Shown: positions 22,801-28,051 of the stretch, one piece after another | Position numbering within the stretch: the stretch's first letter is position 1 | How the letters are laid out: each line of letters begins with the position of its first letter | Assembly: GCA_027451915.1 (NCBI GenBank) | Contig: DAIDHU010000327.1 | Coordinates: 1-28,051 of the forward strand | Source of the DNA: Thiomonas sp. | GTDB lineage: Bacteria; Pseudomonadota; Gammaproteobacteria; Burkholderiales; Burkholderiaceae_C | Length of the DNA: 28,051 nt | Reading direction: 5' to 3' | Position numbers and translations under genes: made by a program | The notes under the pieces: model-generated | Database searches by the model: none | What the model was told of the DNA's origin: nothing | Seen by the model: the letters and a program-made list of their open reading frames with translations, nothing else

Positions 22801-24864
22801 CCACGCCGCGCTGAATTCGGTGCCGTCCACCAGGCTCTGGCACAGGCGCGCGATCATCCCGGATTCGGTGGCGCCCTGAAGCAGGGAATCGCTGGCCGCC
22901 GCCAACGCCCGGTACACGCCCTGGGTCTGGCGCAACTCGCGGGCCTGCTGGTGGCGCTCGCTGACGTCGATCTGGGTCCACAAGATGCGCTGCGCGCCGT
23001 CGCCCAGGTCCAGGCGCACGCCGCTGAGGTCGGTGACCACCGTGCCGCCGTCGCCGTGACGCAGGTGCACGCCCTGGATCGAGCCGCGCCCGGAATGCAG
23101 GATGTCGCGCGCCAGTTGCGCGACCCGCTCGGCGTCGTCCCCATCGGCGTAGTAGTCGGCCGCGAGCCGGGTCTGCACCTGTGCCAGCCGGGTCGTGCCC
23201 AGCATCTGCAGCAGCCGGGCGTTGGCATGCTCGACCACCCGCTCCGGATAGCGCACCACGTTCACGCCCACCGTCATGTTGGACAGCAGTGCCGCGTTGA
23301 TGCGCGATTGCTCTCGCTCCCGGCGCACCGCGTCCAGGCGGTCCAGGCCGATGGAGATGTCCGCCGCGATTTGCTCCGCGACCTTCTGCAGCAAGGGGTC
23401 GAAGCCGCCCGGAAAGCTCAGATAGAGGTTGAAGGTCGCCCAGGCGCTGCCGGCGCGCAGCAGCGGCAGGCTGGCGTTGCCGTACAGGCCGAAGGACTGC
23501 ATGCGCTGGGTCCAGGGCGCCTGCGCCGGGTCGCCGCGCGCATCCTGCACGTAGACCGGCTGCCCGGTGCGCCAGGCGCGTGCCGCGGGGCCGCGCCCAT
23601 GGGGGCTGTCGGTGTCCATGTCGATGCGTATGCCATCCAGGTAGCCCTGGGCGGGCCCGGCCTTGGCCAGCACGCGAAAACGGCCGGCCTCGTCCGGCCT
23701 TCCGATCCAGGCCAGGCCCACGCCCTGCAGCCCGGTCATGAGTTCACAGAATTTCTGCAGGAGCTCGACGTGGTCGTGCGCCTTCTCGATGACCTGGCTG
23801 ATGGTGGACTGGATGCCCGCGAGTTCGGAAAAACGGCGCAACTGGCCGCGGAACTGATCCTGCTGCTCGCTCAGGTGCCGGGCCTGCTCGCGGGTCAGGG
23901 CATCGAGCTGGGCCGTCTGGCCCTGCAGGCGCAGCAGCGCGGCGCGATGCGCATGCTGCAGCGAGGAGGCGAACAGCACCGCGCCGCCCACCGCCAGCAG
24001 GAAGAACTCCAGGCCCACGATGGTCTGCACCGAGGAGGCCGCCTCGATGATGGGCGCGCCCAGCGCGGCCGATACGGTGAGCAGGGCGAAGGTGAAGGCC
24101 AGCAGCCCGGCGGTGACCAGCGCGCTCAGCGCGAACACCGAGCCGATCAGCGGGAACAGCAGCAGCCCGAGCAGGCCCGTGCGCTGGGCGTTCGCCAGCA
24201 GGGTGCCGCCCGCGGCCAGGGCCCAGATGGCCAGCACCAGCGCGAACAGGCCGACGATGCGCAGGGCGCGCCCGCCCGACAGCGGTCGCTGCGGCGCGAA
24301 GGGGCGCCGCAGGCCCAGTTGCAGCAGCGGCGTGAGCATGACCACGGCGCTGGCATCGGCGATGGCCCAGTCGACGATGGCGTCCATCGCCGGTGCCCGC
24401 AGGCTGCCCAGCCAGGCGATGGCTGCCACGCCGAGCAGGGCGGAGGCCAGGGATTGCAGCAAGCCCATGGACAAAAGAAAGGCCAGCACCGAGCGCGGGC
24501 TCTCCCACCAGGCGTCGGCCAGCCCGCCCAGGCGGCGCAGCATGGTCCGGCCCAGCAGCGGCGCCAGCGCGTTGCCCGCCGAGGCGAGCAGGGCCGGCGC
24601 CAGCCCCAGGCGCGAGCCCAGGGCATTGGCCAGCAGCGAGGCCAGGAAAATGCCCGGCATGGCCGGCGCACCCCAGCGCAGAGCCGCGAAGGCGGCCAGC
24701 GCGGCCGGGGGCCATAGCGGCGAGGCGCCGGGGAAGCGGGCCGCCGGAAAGGCCGCCAGCGCCAGGTAGGCCAGGGCGATGGCAGCGTTCAGTCGCAGGC
24801 GCGCGGCAGGCGCCGACGCGCCTGCGTCGGCAGGCCGTGCGGGGTCCATCGAAGGGGCTGCCAT
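19843..24864 (-). CDS. multi-sensor GGDEF/EAL c-di-GMP enzyme with MASE1 and internal globin-like domain
   Basis: This 1673-residue inner-membrane signalling protein has several regions. Residues about 25-300 form a MASE1-like membrane sensor. About 345-510 look like GAF, 520-640 PAS-like, and 650-800 GAF. About 815-985 are GGDEF, with LDLDNFKPVNDRYGH, an intact GGDEF at 897-901 and an RxxD inhibitory site at 888-891. About 1005-1115 form a globin-like sensor: FYDSL with Tyr1033 and VHALIGV with His1089 align with the distal Tyr and proximal haem His of E. coli DosC. About 1160-1320 are GAF-like. About 1330-1570 are EAL, with EAL at 1362-1364, Asn1419, Glu1451, DDLGSG at 1480-1485, Lys1501, Glu1538 and QGF. 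A 100-residue tail follows. Both catalytic sets look intact, so synthesis and hydrolysis of c-di-GMP are both possible. The neighbouring genes do not reveal its target. Confidence 0.85.
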   Translation of the reverse strand: MAAPSMDPARPADAGASAPAARLRLNAAIALAYLALAAFPAARFPGASPLWPPAALAAFAALRWGAPAMPGIFLASLLANALGSRLGLAPALLASAGNALAPLLGRTMLRRLGGLADAWWESPRSVLAFLLSMGLLQSLASALLGVAAIAWLGSLRAPAMDAIVDWAIADASAVVMLTPLLQLGLRRPFAPQRPLSGGRALRIVGLFALVLAIWALAAGGTLLANAQRTGLLGLLLFPLIGSVFALSALVTAGLLAFTFALLTVSAALGAPIIEAASSVQTIVGLEFFLLAVGGAVLFASSLQHAHRAALLRLQGQTAQLDALTREQARHLSEQQDQFRGQLRRFSELAGIQSTISQVIEKAHDHVELLQKFCELMTGLQGVGLAWIGRPDEAGRFRVLAKAGPAQGYLDGIRIDMDTDSPHGRGPAARAWRTGQPVYVQDARGDPAQAPWTQRMQSFGLYGNASLPLLRAGSAWATFNLYLSFPGGFDPLLQKVAEQIAADISIGLDRLDAVRREREQSRINAALLSNMTVGVNVVRYPERVVEHANARLLQMLGTTRLAQVQTRLAADYYADGDDAERVAQLARDILHSGRGSIQGVHLRHGDGGTVVTDLSGVRLDLGDGAQRILWTQIDVSERHQQARELRQTQGVYRALAAASDSLLQGATESGMIARLCQSLVDGTEFSAAWLSSPDEQGCLAVLAKAGEQARDIAGIDAQRPLIDDPQAVAARAWRAQVSVAQEQAANDPAQPWAALLALPVRRSGQVWGVLVLAARMPGIFDATTRGACEQVAALLGHGLDELDRKNTLQLLQDTESRRARTDALTGLPNRLALDEFLPGAIARAERRASVLAVGMLDLDNFKPVNDRYGHAVGDVLLQKLAQALRLRLRGGDFLARLGGDEFVIVSEDLEPLRALQDLATALDRLHTAVEAPFDLGAGRSAQVGMTMGLALFPQDAHEPDGLLRMADAAMYACKTHKHDRNSWWRVGASEVERDTDFSREAPTDAFGAESRALLATLDEQLLRTAATDFGTAFYDSLARDEELAAILRCLSPEELQGLQRSQGEHLLLLLGPGTTRTTLEAKAAQLGQVHALIGVSGARMEEAFALYEDLLRTQLENALISSRQRYRVLRVATSRLRLDVQIQLAAIDQTTSRYFAQLHPALRERTRWVDVLPETLRALAELPGVRNAVVFRPDEHGVLREEAVAGAGSERLVSVLREQSLYPNLNPLQGVERGPLSMAWFMRDVQVVDAYLLDPRLRPWYALARELGWRSAATVPIAHGDNTDSVLMLLGAYPHQFSSSWARSWLGLLRARIDAQFAATARNYQPVDPERVRRFRELLYGEGLRMWVQPIVDLRSGAVTKVEALARLRDADGSVYNPGQFLAAFGEQELHALFRQGLAQTLDYLHGWREAGLDLDLSVNLPPQTLLHEQCAAWIEEALRRAGVAASHLSLEVLETDGLDVSRSDEAIHAISSLGVRLVLDDLGSGYSSITRLASLPVDTVKIDQGLIRELPKDPVRTIRLLAALVRIGQEFAPHTVIEGLQDASFVEVARQLGARLGQGFALSRPMPAENFLAWSREQGPRAGEADAPLQTWPGALACLWMGTRDPQRARRAEQPGDCPLGRFLRAQAITDSRVLGWYEDFRRAADARRAEHAAEELLQWMAQRIMADGAPQA

Positions 24865-25014
24865 GATTCGTTACGTGCGCGGATACTCCGCTCATCGTAG
24901 CGGGGTCCTGGCAGCCAACCCTGCCAAAAAATGCCGGGTTTTGCCGAATGAATGCGGGGTCTGCAACCCACCGCCCGCGGCCGAATTCGGATCCGGCACC
25001 GAGCGCGCCGAGGT

Positions 25015-25395
25015 TTATTCGAAGGCCGGTTGCTGGGGCCGTACCACCGGAAGGCCGGCGGCGGCCCAGGCGTCGAAGCCTCCGGCAATGGAGCGAACAC
25101 GGGTGTATCCCATGTCGTGCATCACGGCGGCCGCCAGCGCCGCGCGCCCGCTGGTCTTGCAGTACACGACAACGTCGAGGTCGCGCGCGCCCAGCTCCGG
25201 GGTGCTGCTGAGCTTGAATTCGAGCAGGCCGCGCGGCGCCAGCACGGCTCCGGGCAGGTGCCCGGTTGCGTATTCGTCGGCTTCGCGCACGTCGAGCACC
25301 ACGTCGGCCTCGCGCACGGCCTGCGCCGCCTGTTCGAGGGAGATTTCGGTGATGCGCGCCTTGGCGGCGGTGACCAGATCGTGGGCGGTTTTCAT
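25015..25395 (-). CDS. single-domain rhodanese-like sulfurtransferase
   Basis: This 126-residue protein has the rhodanese landmarks VVLDVREADEYATGHLPGAVLAPRG (32-56), the active-site loop CKTSGR (79-84) with Cys79 as the persulfide-forming residue, and AGGFDAWAAAGLPV (104-117). The six-residue loop is the size used by sulfur-transferring rhodaneses, not the longer Cdc25-type loop. The ATG at 25395 has GGAG seven bases upstream; the long in-frame upstream extension is Arg/Ser-rich and not part of the family. It would transfer sulfane sulfur between thiol acceptors in the cytoplasm, as there is no signal peptide. The gene stands alone, between the LysR gene and the c-di-GMP enzyme gene on the same strand. 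Confidence 0.87.
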   Translation of the reverse strand: MKTAHDLVTAAKARITEISLEQAAQAVREADVVLDVREADEYATGHLPGAVLAPRGLLEFKLSSTPELGARDLDVVVYCKTSGRAALAAAVMHDMGYTRVRSIAGGFDAWAAAGLPVVRPQQPAFE

Positions 25396-25468
25396 GATGG
25401 AGCTCCGGAAAAGGGGCGATGTCGACGCGCGACGCGGCCGGCGTGCGCAATCACCCGCAGGCCGAAAT

Positions 25469-25484
25469 ATACAAGCAGGTGTAT
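25469..25484. promoter_or_regulatory. inverted repeat over a possible -10 box upstream of the rhodanese gene
   Basis: ATACA-N6-TGTAT is a perfect inverted repeat in an AT-rich patch 74 bases upstream of the rhodanese start. On the minus strand TATATT (25471-25466) overlaps one arm and could be a -10 element, although no good -35 is visible. A small dimeric repressor could bind here. No regulator gene for it lies next to the rhodanese gene apart from the LysR gene, whose usual sites differ. Confidence 0.3.
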
Positions 25485-25561
25485 GCGGGGAGCCCGCCCC
25501 CGCGCCTTGCCTGCGCCCCGATACGGTCCGGTGAAATGCCGGTGATGAGCGGGACAGGACA

Positions 25562-26479
25562 CTAGGCCGGCACACCTGCCTTTGAATCCGAGAGATATTG
25601 CCAGATCGCCTTGACCTTTTCCTTGGTGGTTTTCCGGCATTCACAATATATGCGAATCTCCATTTGCATGGAATATTCTCGTCCGGCGCAGACCAGCAGT
25701 TTCTGGCTGATTTCCCGGCGCACTGCATTCTCCGGCAGAAAAGCCAGCCCATGGCCTTCCAGAAGCATCGCCTTGAGCCCTTCGGCCATATCCGTCTCGC
25801 AGCGGGCTTCCAGCAGGGGCTGGGGGCTCATGCCCGCCAGGATGAAATCCACCATGCGTTTCAGGTAGGCGTTGGGCGCGTAGGCGAGGAAGGGAATGGG
25901 CTGTCCGGGCCTGCCCGGAAGCTCATAGGCCGCGCGTCCCTGCTCGTCGCAGCGGGCGTAGGGATAGATCGACTCGACGCCGATGGGCAGCATGTCGAAG
26001 CGCGAGGGGTCGAGCTGAACCGGCTGGCTGGCGTGGTGGTAGACCATGGCCAGGTCGCAGCCCCCGTCGACCAGGCTCATCGCCGCGTCGTGCACGTTCA
26101 GGGCGGTGACCTTGGTGCTCAGGCGGCCGACCCCGCGCTCCACGTGCTTCACCCAGCGCGGGAAAAAGCCCAGGGACAGGGTGTGGGGCATGGCGATGCT
26201 CACCGCCTCCGCGTCCACGTGTTCCTGCCCGCGCAGCAGGGTGCGCGTCTCCGAGAGATGCGCCAGCATCGACAGCGCCTCGGCGCGGAAGATGTCTCCC
26301 GCCGGGGTCAGGCGCGTGGGGTAGGTGGTGCGGTCCACCAAGGCCGAGCCCAGCCAGGCCTCCAGCGCCTGGATGCGCCGCGAGAAGGCCGGCTGCGTGA
26401 CGTTACGCAGCTCGGCGGCGCGGGAGAAGGAGCGCGTCTCCGCCAGCGTGATGAAGTCCTCGAGCCATTTGGTGTCCAT
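25562..26479 (-). CDS. LysR-family regulator, HypT (YjiE)-like
   Basis: This 305-residue LysR regulator has an N-terminal winged helix (residues 1-60). The sequence TKWLEDFITLAETRSFSRAAELRNVTQPAFSRRIQALEAWLG is the form seen in the HypT/YjiE branch. The effector domain includes MPHTLSLGFFPRWV and a C-terminal GHGLAFLPENAVRREIS, both close to that branch. E. coli HypT responds to hypochlorite through methionine oxidation; I do not assume the same ligand here. The ATG at 26479 fits the family start, and the longer upstream frame reads through the intergenic region. It is transcribed away from the glutamate dehydrogenase gene, the classic arrangement of a LysR gene and its target, so it probably controls gdh and itself through sites at 26549-26571. 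Confidence 0.87.
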   Translation of the reverse strand: MDTKWLEDFITLAETRSFSRAAELRNVTQPAFSRRIQALEAWLGSALVDRTTYPTRLTPAGDIFRAEALSMLAHLSETRTLLRGQEHVDAEAVSIAMPHTLSLGFFPRWVKHVERGVGRLSTKVTALNVHDAAMSLVDGGCDLAMVYHHASQPVQLDPSRFDMLPIGVESIYPYARCDEQGRAAYELPGRPGQPIPFLAYAPNAYLKRMVDFILAGMSPQPLLEARCETDMAEGLKAMLLEGHGLAFLPENAVRREISQKLLVCAGREYSMQMEIRIYCECRKTTKEKVKAIWQYLSDSKAGVPA

Positions 26480-26548
26480 GGTGTGGGGTGCGGCGAGCCG
26501 CGCGCAGGCATGCGCGCCCATTCTAGAAGCTCCCCCGGCGCTAAATCC

Positions 26549-26571
26549 ATGCAAAACTTGCATAACGTTAT
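26549..26571. promoter_or_regulatory. two overlapping palindromes in the lysR-gdh intergenic region
   Basis: ATGCAA-AAC-TTGCAT (26549-26563) is a perfect 15-base inverted repeat that contains the LysR consensus T-N11-A (T26550 to A26562). It shares two bases with a second perfect palindrome, ATAACGTTAT (26562-26571). Both lie in an AT-rich block between divergent genes. They are good candidates for the recognition and activation sites of the adjacent LysR protein. I did not find clear sigma-70 boxes in either direction. Confidence 0.5.
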
Positions 26572-26720
26572 CAAAAATCGGCATTTGCCCGCCCTGTTTC
26601 GCTCGCCTAGGATCTGCGGCGGTCGAATGCCCGGCACCCGAGGGCGCCGGCTGCAAATGAATCGGACCTCGGTATCACGGAAAACCGGCGGGGTCCCGGA
26701 AGAATGAAGGATGCGTCATC

Positions 26721-28049
26721 GTGAATATGCGTGAAAACCTGAAACAGCATGATTCGGCCTCGGGAAAACCCCAGGCCCAGCCCCAGGCCCTTTCCTTTGC
26801 CTCCGGCCACGAAGGCCCCTGGCAGACCTATCTGGCCCAGGTGGACCGGGTGGTTCCGTACCTGGGCCCGCTGGCGCGCTGGGCGGAGACGCTGCGGCGC
26901 CCCAAGCGTGCGCTGATCGTGGACGTGCCCATCGAGATGGATGACGGCTCGGTGCGGCATTTCGAGGGATTCCGGGTGCAGCACAATCTGTCGCGCGGCC
27001 CGGGCAAGGGGGGTGTTCGCTACCACCCGGACGTGACCCTGGAAGAGGTGATGGCGCTGTCGGCGTGGATGACGGTGAAGAACGCGGCGGTGGGTCTGCC
27101 CTACGGGGGAGCCAAGGGCGGGATCCGGGTGGATCCGGGGCAGTTGTCGAGGAAGGAGCTGGAGCGCATGACGCGGCGCTACACCAGCGAGATCGGGATC
27201 ATCATCGGACCGCAGCAGGACATACCGGCGCCGGACGTGAACACCAACCCGCAGATCATGGCGTGGATGATGGACACGTACTCGATGAACATCGGGGGCA
27301 CGGCCACGGGGGTGGTGACGGGCAAGCCGATCCAGCTGGGGGGATCGCTGGGGCGTGTGAAGGCCACGGGCCGCGGGGTGTTCGTGACGGGGCGGGAGGC
27401 GGCGCGGCGCATCGGGCTCAAGCTGGAGGGGGCGCGGGTGGCGGTGCAGGGCTTCGGCAACGTGGGCGGGGTGGCGGCGGAGTTGTTCGCGGCGGCCGGC
27501 GCGAAGGTGGTGGCGGTGCAGGACCACACGGGCGGGATCTACAAGGCCGAGGGGCTGGACGTGGCCAAGCTGAGCGCGCATGTGCAGGCGCGCCACGGGG
27601 TGGAGGGCTATGCGGACGCCGAGGTGCTGCAGGGCGAGGAGTTCTGGGGCGTGGACTGCGAGATCCTGATTCCGGCGGCGCTGGAGGGGCAGTTGACGCA
27701 GGAGCGTGCGCGGGGCCTGAAGGCGAAGATGGTGCTGGAGGGGGCCAACGGGCCGACGCTGCCGGGGGCCGACGACGTGCTGGGCGAGCGGGGCATCCTG
27801 GTGGTGCCCGACGTGATCTGCAACGCCGGCGGGGTGACGGTGAGTTATTTCGAGTGGGTGCAGGATTTCTCCAGTTTTTTCTGGAGCGAGGACGAGATCA
27901 ACGCGCGCCTGGACAAGATTCTGGGCGGGGCCTTCGTGGCCATCTGGGAGACGGCCGATCGGCTCAAGGTGCCGCTGCGCACGGCGGCCTTCGTCGTGGC
28001 CTGCGAGCGCGTGCTGGAGGCCCGCGCCGAACGCGGCCTGTACCCCTGA
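26721..28049 (+). CDS. gdhA: glutamate dehydrogenase (Glu/Leu/Phe/Val dehydrogenase family)
   Basis: This 442-residue protein is complete within the window. The GTG at 26721 is preferred over the ATG six bases later because AAGGA lies nine bases upstream of the GTG. Landmarks are HNLSRGPGKGGVRYHPDV (88-105), WMTVKNAAVGLPYGGAKGG (116-134) with catalytic Lys132 and substrate-binding Lys96 and Lys120, and PAPDVNTN (169-176) with Asp172. The Rossmann loop GFGNVGG spans 244-250, and LEGANGPT and CNAGGVTVSYFEWVQ lie in the C-terminal part. The enzyme interconverts glutamate with 2-oxoglutarate and ammonium in the cytoplasm; its cofactor preference cannot be read with confidence. Divergence from a HypT-like LysR gene suggests regulation by that protein. 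Most of the gene favours G-ending codons (GGG, GCG, GTG), unlike its C-preferring neighbours. Confidence 0.93.
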   Translation: MNMRENLKQHDSASGKPQAQPQALSFASGHEGPWQTYLAQVDRVVPYLGPLARWAETLRRPKRALIVDVPIEMDDGSVRHFEGFRVQHNLSRGPGKGGVRYHPDVTLEEVMALSAWMTVKNAAVGLPYGGAKGGIRVDPGQLSRKELERMTRRYTSEIGIIIGPQQDIPAPDVNTNPQIMAWMMDTYSMNIGGTATGVVTGKPIQLGGSLGRVKATGRGVFVTGREAARRIGLKLEGARVAVQGFGNVGGVAAELFAAAGAKVVAVQDHTGGIYKAEGLDVAKLSAHVQARHGVEGYADAEVLQGEEFWGVDCEILIPAALEGQLTQERARGLKAKMVLEGANGPTLPGADDVLGERGILVVPDVICNAGGVTVSYFEWVQDFSSFFWSEDEINARLDKILGGAFVAIWETADRLKVPLRTAAFVVACERVLEARAERGLYP

Positions 28050-28051
28050 GC

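Noticed and set aside
19681..24717. 1678-codon open frame on the plus strand opposite the c-di-GMP enzyme gene
   Set aside because: The composition is dominated by Gln, Ala, Arg, Gly and His with no motif; the minus strand encodes intact GGDEF and EAL motifs.
24910..24931. GGCAG-N6-CTGCC stem followed by six A, considered as a terminator after the rhodanese gene
   Set aside because: On the minus strand, the direction of the rhodanese gene, the T-run lies before the stem and not after it.
1..28051. Search for CRISPR arrays, tRNA/rRNA genes, insertion sequences and attachment sites
   Set aside because: No regularly spaced repeats, cloverleaf-like sequences, transposase motifs or paired terminal repeats were seen by eye; a dedicated scan could still find a degenerate element.

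Overview
This 28 kb window is very GC-rich and gene-dense, with no rRNA, tRNA, CRISPR array or insertion sequence that I can recognise. No gene-free stretch exceeds 300 bases; the longest gaps are 4153-4432, 19615-19842 and 26480-26720. Codon use and gene content (PilX/PilY1 pilus genes, a HypT-type LysR regulator divergent from a glutamate dehydrogenase, an aerobic aryl-CoA pathway of the Azoarcus evansii type) point to a betaproteobacterium, most likely Burkholderiales-like. I cannot name the genus from this sequence.

Layout. (1) 1-3569, plus strand: the 3' end of a type IV pilus minor-pilin operon, with a truncated PilX/PilV-like pilin and a PilY1-like tip protein that carries an L-type-lectin-like N-terminal region. 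(2) 3622-5320: a PAT-type GNAT acetyltransferase, divergent from a DUF535 (VirK/YbjX family) gene broken by one in-frame amber codon. (3) 5340-9366, minus strand: three consecutive MFS transporters of three different subfamilies. (4) 9494-10118: a brnT/brnA toxin-antitoxin pair. (5) 10175-19614, minus strand: a nine-gene operon for an aromatic acid activated to its CoA thioester, most likely anthranilate (2-aminobenzoate). The order of transcription is CoA ligase, MarR regulator, two-domain flavin monooxygenase/reductase, SDR, enoyl-CoA hydratase-family protein, acyl-CoA dehydrogenase, glutaryl-CoA-dehydrogenase-type enzyme, 4HBT thioesterase, Rid-family protein. Gaps are short, several genes overlap, and a candidate MarR operator sits just upstream of the ligase. 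(6) 19843-24864, minus strand: a 1673-residue c-di-GMP enzyme with MASE1, GAF/PAS-like, GGDEF, globin-like, GAF-like and EAL regions. (7) 25015-25395: a single-domain rhodanese. (8) 25562-28049: a HypT-like LysR gene divergent from a glutamate dehydrogenase gene, with two palindromes between them.

How the genes may work together. The ligase makes the aryl-CoA. The monooxygenase/reductase hydroxylates and then reduces the ring, destroying aromaticity. The SDR, hydratase-family protein and two dehydrogenases would then carry out beta-oxidation-like steps, with the thioesterase and Rid protein in support. The MFS genes may supply uptake or efflux, but this rests on position alone. Several enzymes depart from textbook active sites: the hydratase-family protein lacks both crotonase glutamates, the SDR has Arg for the first Gly of its cofactor motif, and the Rid protein lacks the catalytic Arg. 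These departures are the most useful leads in the operon.
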